DNA of 64,000 bases from Duncaniella dubosii. Lineage in GTDB: Bacteria; Bacteroidota; Bacteroidia; Bacteroidales; Muribaculaceae. Position 1 is the first letter of the stretch, and each line of letters starts with the position of its first letter. The notes under the pieces are model-generated. The model did no database searches, had not been told where the DNA came from, and saw only the letters and a program-made list of their open reading frames with translations. This document shows positions 15,779 through 24,207 of this stretch, in pieces. A program made the translations under genes and the position numbers. The stretch spans positions 3,100,001 to 3,164,000 of the forward strand of contig NZ_CP039396.1 of NCBI RefSeq assembly GCF_004803915.1, read 5' to 3'.

Positions 15779-17953
15779 ATGAATCAACGACTTCACGACG
15801 CACTTAAAGAGCATTTCGGTTTTGACTCCTTCAAGGGCAACCAAGAAGCTATCATGAGCAGTCTCCTTGACGGAAACGATGTTTTCGTCCTGATGCCGAC
15901 CGGAGGCGGAAAGTCTCTGTGCTACCAGCTTCCCGCCCTCATGATGGATGGTACGGCCATTATTATTTCCCCGCTGATAGCCCTGATGAAAAATCAGGTA
16001 GACGCAATACGCCATTTCAGCGAGGCTGACCACGTGGCCCATTTCCTAAATTCATCGCTCAACCGATCCGCAATCGATCAGGTGAAATCGGACATCACCG
16101 CCGGGCGCACGAAACTGCTCTATGTCGCACCTGAGTCGCTGACCAAAGAGGAGAATATAGAATTTCTTAAAACCATACCGATTTCATTCTACGCGGTTGA
16201 CGAAGCTCACTGCATTTCGGAATGGGGGCATGATTTCCGCCCTGAATACAGACGCATACGTCCCATCATCAACGAAATCAATCCCCGGCCGATGATTGCT
16301 CTCACGGCCACCGCCACGCCCAAGGTGCAGCATGACATACAGAAAAATCTCGGCATGACAAATGCCAAAGTATTCAAGTCATCGTTCAACCGCGAGAATC
16401 TGTATTATGAAGTCAAACCGAAGACTCAGAATATAGATAAGGAAATCATTAAATATATCAAAAACAACCCCGGGAAATCAGGCATCATCTATTGCCTGAG
16501 TCGAAAAAAAGTCGAGGAACTTGCTGAGATGCTTGTAGTAAACGACATCAAGGCTCTTCCCTATCACGCAGGCATGGACGGAGCGACACGCAGTTCCAAT
16601 CAAGATGCCTTCCTGATGGAGAAAGTCGATGTCATCGTGGCCACCATAGCTTTTGGCATGGGAATTGACAAACCCGACGTTAGATTTGTTATACACTATG
16701 ATATGCCCAAGTCGCTTGAAGGCTATTATCAGGAGACAGGCCGTGCCGGCCGAGACGGAGGTGAGGGACAGTGCATCACCTTCTATACGGCCAAGGACCT
16801 TCAGAAAATGGAGAAATTCATGCAAGGCAAACCGCTTGCCGAGCAGGAAATCGGACGCCAGCTCCTGATTGAGACCCAAAGCTACGCTGAGGCAAGCAGT
16901 TGCCGCCGACGTTCGCTGTTGTTTTATTTCGGCGAAGAATACGGACATGACAACTGCCAGAACTGTGACAACTGCATTAATCCAAAGAAAAAAGTGGAAG
17001 CTAAAGATGATTTATGCGCGGTGTTGGAAACCGTCATCGCACTAAAAGAAAAATTTAAAGCCGACCATGTTACCGACGTTGTGCTCGGACGGGCTACCTC
17101 AGATGTCAAATCCTATGAACATGACCAGCTTGAAGTATTCGGCAGCGAACAAGGCGCGGACGAACGCCTTATCAGTGCCGTAATCCGCCAGGCCATTCTT
17201 GCCGGCTATCTCGAACGCGATATCGAGAACTATGGACTTTTAAAAATCACAGCGAAAGGCAAAAAGTTCCTTTCTCGTCCCGAATCATTCAAAGTGGTCG
17301 AGGACACAGATTTCAGTGAGGAGCCGGAACCAGAGATCCTGAAGAGCGGAGGCTCGTGTGCCGCTGACGACGAACTTTTCAGCATCCTCAAAGACCTTCG
17401 CAAGAAGATCGCCAAGAAGCTCGGACTGCCACCATATGTGATATTCCAAGATCCATCGCTCGAAGCGATGGCCACCACCTATCCTATTTCAATTGAGGAG
17501 CTCCAGAATATCCCCGGAGTCGGCCAAGGAAAGGCAAAGCGCTATGGCGAAGAATTTGTCAAAGTAATCAAGCGCCATGTCGAGGATAATGAGATTGAAC
17601 GGCCGGAGGATTTCCGCGTACGCAGTGTACCGAGCCGCAACTCTACCAAATATTTCATAATTCAGGCTGTGGACCGTAAAATTCCCCTGCCGGAAATCGC
17701 CATAGCCAAGGGTCTTGATTTCAGCGAGCTTATCGATGACATCGAAGCCATCGTATATTCAGGCACAAAAATCAACATCAACTACTATATCGACGAAATC
17801 ATCGACGAGGATTCACAGGAAGAAATATTCGACTTCTTCAAGGAATGCCAGACCGACGATCTCAATGAAGCATACCGCGAACTCGGAGAAGATTTCACCG
17901 AAGATGAAATCCGTCTGATGCGCATCAAATTTCTCTCTGAGATGGGCAATTGA
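15779..17953 (+). CDS. recQ: ATP-dependent DNA helicase RecQ
   Basis: A 724-residue 3'-5' helicase used in recombination and fork repair. In order it has a superfamily 2 helicase core with Walker A TGGGKSL near residue 41 and DEAH as VDEAHCIS near 140; motif VI as YYQETGRAGRDG near 320; a zinc-binding module ending NCQNCDNC near 400; a winged-helix domain; an HRDC domain (LGLPPYVIFQDPSLEAMATTYP region, near 545); and a further C-terminal helical part typical of Bacteroidetes RecQ. The gene starts 81 bases after clpX and could be cotranscribed. Confidence 0.96.
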   Translation: MNQRLHDALKEHFGFDSFKGNQEAIMSSLLDGNDVFVLMPTGGGKSLCYQLPALMMDGTAIIISPLIALMKNQVDAIRHFSEADHVAHFLNSSLNRSAIDQVKSDITAGRTKLLYVAPESLTKEENIEFLKTIPISFYAVDEAHCISEWGHDFRPEYRRIRPIINEINPRPMIALTATATPKVQHDIQKNLGMTNAKVFKSSFNRENLYYEVKPKTQNIDKEIIKYIKNNPGKSGIIYCLSRKKVEELAEMLVVNDIKALPYHAGMDGATRSSNQDAFLMEKVDVIVATIAFGMGIDKPDVRFVIHYDMPKSLEGYYQETGRAGRDGGEGQCITFYTAKDLQKMEKFMQGKPLAEQEIGRQLLIETQSYAEASSCRRRSLLFYFGEEYGHDNCQNCDNCINPKKKVEAKDDLCAVLETVIALKEKFKADHVTDVVLGRATSDVKSYEHDQLEVFGSEQGADERLISAVIRQAILAGYLERDIENYGLLKITAKGKKFLSRPESFKVVEDTDFSEEPEPEILKSGGSCAADDELFSILKDLRKKIAKKLGLPPYVIFQDPSLEAMATTYPISIEELQNIPGVGQGKAKRYGEEFVKVIKRHVEDNEIERPEDFRVRSVPSRNSTKYFIIQAVDRKIPLPEIAIAKGLDFSELIDDIEAIVYSGTKININYYIDEIIDEDSQEEIFDFFKECQTDDLNEAYRELGEDFTEDEIRLMRIKFLSEMGN

Positions 17954-17996
17954 TTCCGCGCAATAAAATCCACATCTGCCACCACAACTCGAAAGC

Positions 17997-18656
17997 ATGG
18001 GAAAAGTCATAGAATACAAGGATGTCGAGCTTCACCGTCAAGACCTGATAGCTCTGAAACATGTCAATCTCTCGGTCGACGAAGGCGAGTTTGTCTATCT
18101 TATGGGCAAAGTCGGGAGCGGAAAGTCAAGTCTGCTCAAATCCATCTATGCCGACATACCCATCGCTTCGGGTGAGGCGCGGGTGCTTGATTATGACCTC
18201 AACAAAATCCGCAACAAGCAGATTCCATATCTGCGGAGAGAGATCGGAATCGTCTTTCAGGATTTTCAGCTACTGACCGACCGCAGCGCATATGCTAATC
18301 TGCGTTTCGTGCTTGAAGCGACAGGCTGGCACGACAAAGCTGAAATCGAAAAGCGTATAGAAGAGGTGTTGAAGCAGGTCGGAATGCTTAACAAAAGCTA
18401 CAAGAACCCTCATGAGCTATCTGGCGGCGAACAGCAACGTATCGTAATAGCCCGCGCGTTGCTCAACAGCCCGAGGATAATCCTTGCCGATGAGCCGACA
18501 TGTAATCTCGACCCTATAACCGGAGAAGCCATTGTAAGCCGTCTTCATGAAATCGCGGGCAAAGGCACTGCCGTCATAATGGCAACTCATAACCTCTCGC
18601 TCGTTGAACAATTTCCGGCCCGCATTCTCACATGCGAAAACCGGACCATTGTCTGA
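17997..18656 (+). CDS. ftsE: Cell division ATP-binding protein FtsE
   Basis: A 219-residue ABC ATPase that with FtsX couples the divisome to peptidoglycan hydrolases. Walker A reads GKVGSGKSS near residue 37, the signature LSGGEQQR near 140 and Walker B IILADEPT near 160. FtsE is favoured over other small ABC ATPases by length and by [19 protein letters not shown] in the Q-loop region. No ftsX gene is adjacent, as is common in Bacteroidetes. It begins 43 bases after recQ. Confidence 0.88.
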   Translation: MGKVIEYKDVELHRQDLIALKHVNLSVDEGEFVYLMGKVGSGKSSLLKSIYADIPIASGEARVLDYDLNKIRNKQIPYLRREIGIVFQDFQLLTDRSAYANLRFVLEATGWHDKAEIEKRIEEVLKQVGMLNKSYKNPHELSGGEQQRIVIARALLNSPRIILADEPTCNLDPITGEAIVSRLHEIAGKGTAVIMATHNLSLVEQFPARILTCENRTIV

Positions 18657-18714
18657 CTGCAACCGCAGCCTGACACACGACCTGATATTTCAGCCACTGC
18701 CAAGTAAAACCAAC

Positions 18715-18771
18715 AGGAGAAGAAATGCGTTATAGAATCAACAAAACTATAAACGCAATTCGTCTTTCCTG
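18715..18771 (+). repeat. Imperfect inverted repeat before the NDH-2 gene
   Basis: The arms around ATGCGTTATAG (about 18725-18735) and CTATAAACGCAAT (about 18749-18761) pair with a few mismatches, and the pairing extends outward through AGGA/TCCT. It may terminate ftsE transcription or structure the next leader. Confidence 0.35.
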
Positions 18772-18774
18772 CTT

Positions 18775-20061
18775 ATGTCAACGAAACAAAAAATAGTTGT
18801 AATCGGTGGTGGTTTCGCCGGTTTGAACTTTGTCAAAAAGATAGACAAGAGTAAATTTGATGTAACACTCGTCGACAAACACAATTATCACACTTTCCCG
18901 CCTTTATTCTATCAGGTAGCTTCATCAGAGCTTGATCCGACAAGTATTTGCTTCCCTCTACGCCGTGAGTTGCGCAAACGCAATTGTCACGGGGTTGCCT
19001 TTCATATCGGTAAAGTCAGAAAAATAGATGTGGCAGCAAAGACCATATCCACTGATTATGAGACGACCCATTACGATAAACTCGTAATAGCACTTGGTAC
19101 AACCAATAACTTTTTTGGGAATAAAGACCTTATCAAAGATGTATACACACTAAAATCGACTGATCAGGCCATAAGAATACGCAACGAAATTCTATTTCGC
19201 TGCGAACGCGCCGCAGTTGAGCCGGACAATGAAAAGCGACGCCGGATGTTGAGTTTTGTGGTAATCGGTGGAGGGCCTGCCGGAGTTGAAATCGCCGGAG
19301 CAGTCGGAGAATTGAAGCGTTACATCCTGAAGCGTGACTATCCCGGAATTGCTCCCGATGATCTCAGCATAACGATCATAGAGGGTACAGATAGATTGCT
19401 TGGGACGATGAGCCGGGAAGCATCTGACACAGCATTGCGCGACCTCAATCAACTAATGGTCGAGGTAAAACTCGGCCGTCTGATGAAAACATACAATGAT
19501 AATGTAATCACACTTGACGACGGCTCTACCATTTACAGCGAAATGGTCATTTGGACTGCCGGTGTGACTGGTGTGCCAATTGAATTTTCAGGAACCGACT
19601 ATAAGGCCGGACGTGGCGGCCGCTTTCCAACCGACCATTATTGCCGCATCGCAGGGCTCGAAGACATATATGCCATAGGCGATATCGGGCTCATGACAAC
19701 CGAAAAATATCCGAAAGGATTACCACAACTTGCACAAGTAGCCATACAGCAAGGACGCTTTCTCGCAAAGAACTTCAATTCCGGCAAATGGGAAAAACCG
19801 TTCAATTATGTCGACAAAGGCTCTATGGCCACCATAGGCCGAAACAGAGCTGTCGCAGACCTACACAGTATACACTTGTCAGGCTTTATAGCATGGCTCG
19901 CATGGATGTTCATCCATCTGATTTCACTTCTTGGCATGAGAAACAAAATCAATGTGCTTATAAACTGGATATGGGCATATTTCAGCTATAATACATCTTT
20001 AAGACTGCTTCTCGCCGGATCAAAATATCCCAAAAGAGGAGAGTTATGGGACAAAGGATGA
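18775..20061 (+). CDS. ndh: Type II NADH dehydrogenase (NDH-2), FAD-dependent
   Basis: A 428-residue flavoprotein that passes electrons from NADH to quinone at the inner membrane without pumping protons. Two Rossmann dinucleotide folds are visible: VVIGGGFAGLNF at the N terminus for FAD and FVVIGGGPAGVEIAGAV near residue 162 for NADH. The second FAD motif is DIYAIGDIG near 300. The C-terminal region is hydrophobic and amphipathic (LAWMFIHLISLLGM), as expected for membrane binding. It stands alone between ftsE and argS. Confidence 0.9.
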   Translation: MSTKQKIVVIGGGFAGLNFVKKIDKSKFDVTLVDKHNYHTFPPLFYQVASSELDPTSICFPLRRELRKRNCHGVAFHIGKVRKIDVAAKTISTDYETTHYDKLVIALGTTNNFFGNKDLIKDVYTLKSTDQAIRIRNEILFRCERAAVEPDNEKRRRMLSFVVIGGGPAGVEIAGAVGELKRYILKRDYPGIAPDDLSITIIEGTDRLLGTMSREASDTALRDLNQLMVEVKLGRLMKTYNDNVITLDDGSTIYSEMVIWTAGVTGVPIEFSGTDYKAGRGGRFPTDHYCRIAGLEDIYAIGDIGLMTTEKYPKGLPQLAQVAIQQGRFLAKNFNSGKWEKPFNYVDKGSMATIGRNRAVADLHSIHLSGFIAWLAWMFIHLISLLGMRNKINVLINWIWAYFSYNTSLRLLLAGSKYPKRGELWDKG

Positions 20062-20067
20062 CAAATA

Positions 20068-20099
20068 TTTCGGATATTCGCATTTTTATTGTAATTTTG
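20068..20099 (+). promoter_or_regulatory. Promoter of argS
   Basis: TTTC at 20068-20071 and TAATTTTG at 20092-20099, with 20 bases between. The -7 box fits the consensus and the -33 has one mismatch. Confidence 0.6.
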
Positions 20100-20190
20100 T
20101 GATTTGAAGCTTGGGTGCGTCAGCTCTCAAGCAAAACATAATCATCTTAGGAATTTTTTATTTATTAAAGACAAAATCCGAACAATAAAA

Positions 20191-21978
20191 ATGTCTATTG
20201 ATAGCATCATTGCACAGGCAGTCTCAAAAGCGGTCAAAGAGCTTTACGGCATCGATACTCCCGCAGAAACCATAGTACCACAGGCTACCCGCAAAGAATT
20301 TGAAGGCAACCTGACAGTTGTCGTCTTTCCGTGGGTAAAAGCAGCCCGCAAGGCTCCTGATGCCGTCGGTCAGGAAATCGGCGCATGGCTTGAGGCTAAC
20401 GAAGAAGCAGTTGAGAAATTCAACGTGGTCAAAGGCTTCCTCAATATCACCATTGCTCCTAAATTCTGGAATTCGGTGCTCAGTCATATCGCTGACACTC
20501 CCGACTATGGTTTGCAGACAGCCAATGAAAATTCGCCTCTCGTAATGGTAGAATATTCATCACCAAATACGAACAAGCCTCTTCACCTCGGACATATACG
20601 TAACAACCTTCTCGGTTTCAGTCTATCAGAAATCCTCAAGGCATGTGGCAACCGAGTCGTGAAAACCAATATCGTAAATGACCGTGGCATCCATATCTGC
20701 AAATCAATGCTTGCCTGGCAGAAATGGGGCGAAGGAGTGACACCTGCCTCTTCAGGGAAAAAAGGCGACCACCTTATCGGTGATTTCTATGTACTTTTCG
20801 ACAAGCATTATAAAGCCGAGCTTAAAGCACTTGAAGAGCAGGGCATGACCAAGGAAGAAGCCGAGGGTGCATCTCCTCTGATGAAAGAAGCCCGCGCGAT
20901 GCTCGTGAAATGGGAACAGAAAGACCCTGAAATCAGATCCCTCTGGGAGACAATGAACTCGTGGGTCTATGCCGGATTTGACGAAACCTACAAAAGAATG
21001 GGCGTTAACTTCGACAAGATTTACTACGAAAGCGAGACTTACCTCGAAGGCAAGGGGAAAGTCCTCGAAGGTCTTGAGGCCGGGAAGATGTATCGCAAAG
21101 AAGACGGCTCTGTATGGGCCGACCTTACAGGCGAAGGTCTTGACCACAAGCTTCTTCTGCGTAGCGACGGGACATCTGTATACATGACTCAGGATATCGG
21201 CACAGCCAAACTGCGCTATGAGGATTATCCCATTGACAAGATGATATATGTCGTTGGTAATGAACAGAACTACCATTTCCAAGTTCTATCCATTCTTCTT
21301 GACCGTCTTGGCTTCAAATGGGGCAAAGACCTCGTGCATTTCTCCTACGGCATGGTAGAACTCCCTGAAGGGAAAATGAAATCGCGTGAAGGCACTGTCG
21401 TCGATGCCGACGATCTTATGGATGATATGGTTGCAACCGCAAAAACAGTATCAGCCGAGCTCGGAAAACTCGATGGTCTCAGCGACGATGAAGTGGCACG
21501 CATTTCAGAGATGGTCGGCCTCGGAGCGCTCAAATATTTCCTTCTGAAAGTCGATCCGCGTAAAAACATCACTTTTAATCCAAAGGAATCAATTGACTTC
21601 AACGGCAATACCGGCCCGTTCATACAATATACCTACGCCCGAATCTGCTCTGTTCTTCGCAAAGCTGAAGAAGAAGGCATGAAGATCGGTGACTACAGCA
21701 ACGTTGCCCCCGGAGAGCGTGAGATAACCCTTATCCAGACTCTGGCTGATTTCCCGGCGACTGTTCAGGCTGCAGGACAGAGCTATAGCCCGGCACTCAT
21801 TGCCAACTATATCTATGACCTCGTGAAGAGTTACAATCAATTCTATCACGACTGCTCCATCTTAAAGGAAGAAGACGAGGCCAAACGTTCGCTCCGTCTC
21901 GAATTAAGCCGTCAGACAGCCAATGTCGTTAAAACAGGTATGGGGCTGCTCGGCATCGAAGTTCCTGAAAGAATGTAA
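20191..21978 (+). CDS. argS: Arginyl-tRNA synthetase
   Basis: A 595-residue class I synthetase that charges tRNA-Arg. The class I HIGH signature appears as HLGHIRNN near residue 131, and the KMSKS equivalent as GKMKSREGT near 395. An N-terminal Add-1 domain and a C-terminal DALR anticodon-binding domain (FIQYTYARICSVLRKAEEEG onward) are present. I chose ATG 20191, giving MSIDSIIAQAV, because the frame can be extended upstream only through a TTG that would fall inside the promoter leader. Length then matches Bacteroidetes ArgS. Confidence 0.96.
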   Translation: MSIDSIIAQAVSKAVKELYGIDTPAETIVPQATRKEFEGNLTVVVFPWVKAARKAPDAVGQEIGAWLEANEEAVEKFNVVKGFLNITIAPKFWNSVLSHIADTPDYGLQTANENSPLVMVEYSSPNTNKPLHLGHIRNNLLGFSLSEILKACGNRVVKTNIVNDRGIHICKSMLAWQKWGEGVTPASSGKKGDHLIGDFYVLFDKHYKAELKALEEQGMTKEEAEGASPLMKEARAMLVKWEQKDPEIRSLWETMNSWVYAGFDETYKRMGVNFDKIYYESETYLEGKGKVLEGLEAGKMYRKEDGSVWADLTGEGLDHKLLLRSDGTSVYMTQDIGTAKLRYEDYPIDKMIYVVGNEQNYHFQVLSILLDRLGFKWGKDLVHFSYGMVELPEGKMKSREGTVVDADDLMDDMVATAKTVSAELGKLDGLSDDEVARISEMVGLGALKYFLLKVDPRKNITFNPKESIDFNGNTGPFIQYTYARICSVLRKAEEEGMKIGDYSNVAPGEREITLIQTLADFPATVQAAGQSYSPALIANYIYDLVKSYNQFYHDCSILKEEDEAKRSLRLELSRQTANVVKTGMGLLGIEVPERM

Positions 21979-22078
21979 ACCACACACGAGCAATAGCCAT
22001 ACAAACATATTGCATCGTCAGTCCGTTTCTATACTACTCTATAATTCATTTCACACAAACTAAAAACGCATCTTAAAC

Positions 22079-22822
22079 ATGAGTTACAATCAGCAGACAC
22101 CTCCCCCTTATTACGGCGGAGGCAATAATTACAACGGATACCATGCCTCACAGGCAGAGGTTGTCCAGACCACCTCTTCGGTGATGAAGCGTGTCTACTT
22201 CAAGATGTTTCTTGGTCTTCTCGTGACCGCCTTCATCTCGCTCTTCTGTGCAAACTCCATGAGCTTCATGTCATTCGTAGCGACCAATTCATGGTTCTAC
22301 TGGGGTCTGTTTATCGCTGAACTCGCACTTGTATTCGTACTCTCTGCACGGGTAATGAAAATGTCGTCGGCAGCAGCCACTCTGATGTTCTTTGCATTTG
22401 CCGCCCTCAACGGCATGACTCTTGCTCCGATTTTCCTCGTCTATACAATGACTTCTATCGCCAAGACATTCTTTATCTGCGCCGGTACGTTCGGTGCCAT
22501 GAGTGTCTATGGCTATTTCACCACTCAGGACCTTACGAAATGGGGCAATTTCCTGTTCTACGCGCTTATAGGTCTGATTATCGCTTCTGTGGTAAATATC
22601 TTCACAAAAAGTTCAACTCTTGACTGGATTATCTCGATTGCAGGTGTGCTCATCTTCGTCGGTCTTACTGCATGGGATACTCAAAAAATCAAGCAGATGG
22701 CTCTTGTGACACCGTCATCGTATGTCGGTCATCTCGCCACTATCGGCGCGCTGACTCTCTATCTCGATTTCATCAATCTCTTCCTCTATCTCCTTCGTTT
22801 CTTCGGTAGCCAGCGCGACTGA
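22079..22822 (+). CDS. Bax inhibitor-1/YccA family membrane protein
   Basis: A 247-residue integral membrane protein with seven membrane segments after a short soluble N terminus rich in proline and tyrosine (QQTPPPYYGGGNNYNG). The family motif near the C terminus is seen as LTAWDTQKIKQM, and LYLDFINLFLYLLRFFG closes the protein. Members are pH-sensitive calcium leak channels or FtsH-interacting proteins in the systems studied; the role here is unknown. It is plus-strand and 100 bases after argS. Confidence 0.9.
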   Translation: MSYNQQTPPPYYGGGNNYNGYHASQAEVVQTTSSVMKRVYFKMFLGLLVTAFISLFCANSMSFMSFVATNSWFYWGLFIAELALVFVLSARVMKMSSAAATLMFFAFAALNGMTLAPIFLVYTMTSIAKTFFICAGTFGAMSVYGYFTTQDLTKWGNFLFYALIGLIIASVVNIFTKSSTLDWIISIAGVLIFVGLTAWDTQKIKQMALVTPSSYVGHLATIGALTLYLDFINLFLYLLRFFGSQRD

Positions 22823-22884
22823 TTGGCATCTTCATTACCGATAAAACAAACTCAGATTTAAATCCTATCTTTAAAATAGAGAAC

Positions 22885-24080
22885 ATGGCAAAAGTCGTAA
22901 TCATCGGAGCAGGCGGCGTAGGAACCGTTGTAGCTCACAAGTGTGCCCAGCACCCTGAAGTTTTCACTGAAATCGTCATCGCTTCGCGCACCCGCAGTAA
23001 ATGTGACGCAATTGTTGAAGCCATCGGCAAGCCCAATGTCAGCTCAGACGTTGTTGATGCCGACAGCGTTCCTCAGCTCGTAGAGCTTTTCAACCGCCAC
23101 AAACCCGAGCTTGTCATCAATGTGGCACTCCCCTATCAGGATCTTACCATCATGGATGCTTGCCTTATATGTGGTGTCAACTACCTCGACACTGCAAACT
23201 ATGAGCCGAAAGATGTGGCACATTTCGAATATTCGTGGCAGTGGGCCTACAAACAGCGTTTCGAAGATGCCGGCCTGACTGCAATCCTCGGTTGCGGATT
23301 CGATCCCGGAGTGTCGGGTGTGTTCACAGCATACGCCGCCAAACACTATTTCTCCGACATGGAATACCTCGATATCGTCGATTGCAACGGCGGAGACCAC
23401 GGCAAAGCGTTTGCAACAAACTTCAATCCTGAAATCAACATCCGCGAAATCACACAAAACGGACGTTATTACGAGGACGGTAAATGGGTGACAACAGGTC
23501 CGCTTGAAATCCACAAGACTCTCACATACCCGAATATCGGCGAACGCGAAAGCTATCTTCTCTATCACGAGGAACTCGAATCTCTTGTCAAGAACTATCC
23601 TTCAATCAAGCGCGCCCGTTTCTGGATGACATTCGGACAGGAATATCTCACACATCTCCGTGTAATCCAAAATATCGGTATGGCTCGCATCGACGAAGTG
23701 GAATTCAACGGACAAAAGATTGTTCCTCTCCAGTTCCTAAAGGCAGTCCTTCCCAATCCGCAGGATCTTGGCGAGAACTACCACGGCGAAACATCTATCG
23801 GATGCCGCATCGAGGGCTCGACAAAGAAGGCAAGCACCTCACTTACTATATATGGAACAACTGTTCACATGAAGAGGCATATCGTGAGACAGGCATGCAG
23901 GCTGTCAGCTATACAACCGGTGTTCCGGCAATGGTTGGCGCAATGATGTTCCTGACAGGGAAATGGGTTAAACCCGGTGTGAACAATGTCGAAGAATTCG
24001 ATCCGGATCCGTTCCTCGACGAACTCGCCAAAAACGGTCTTCCATGGAACGAGGAATTCAACCTCAATCTTGAAGTATAA
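22885..24080 (+). CDS. Saccharopine dehydrogenase family (probable carboxynorspermidine synthase), split by a one-base frameshift
   Basis: The N-terminal Rossmann motif VVIIGAGGVGTVVAHKC binds NADPH. ALPYQDLTIMDACLICGVNYLDTANYEP and GCGFDPGVSGVFTAYA are the hallmarks of the carboxynorspermidine dehydrogenase branch, which makes the norspermidine or spermidine precursor. The first frame is correct to SIGCRI at 23811. The expected sequence then continues in the next frame as RGLDKEGKHLTYYIWNN to the end EEFNLNLEV. One C appears lost where ATC CGA should stand (23811). The restored protein has about 398 residues. As written the first frame stops at 23946. Confidence 0.85.
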
Positions 24081-24104
24081 TAAACAGAATATACTTACTC
24101 AATA

Positions 24105-24185
24105 ACAAGGACGCTTTTTGAGTGTCGGCAGAAAGCACATTGAAAATCAAAAGAGCTTCTGATGACACTCAAAAAGCGTCCTTGT
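24105..24185 (+). terminator. Long perfect inverted repeat after the saccharopine dehydrogenase-like gene
   Basis: A 22-bp perfect stem (24105-24126 with 24164-24185; arm begins ACAAGGACGCTTTTTGAGTG) encloses a 37-base loop. It probably terminates the upstream gene, although no clean T-run follows. Bases 24186-24207 then lead into the next gene. Confidence 0.6.
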
Positions 24186-24207
24186 CATTTATCAACCATT
24201 CCTAACC

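Noticed and set aside
20104..20190. Upstream extension of argS from a TTG
   Set aside because: It falls in the leader right after the -7 box and adds 29 unconserved residues.
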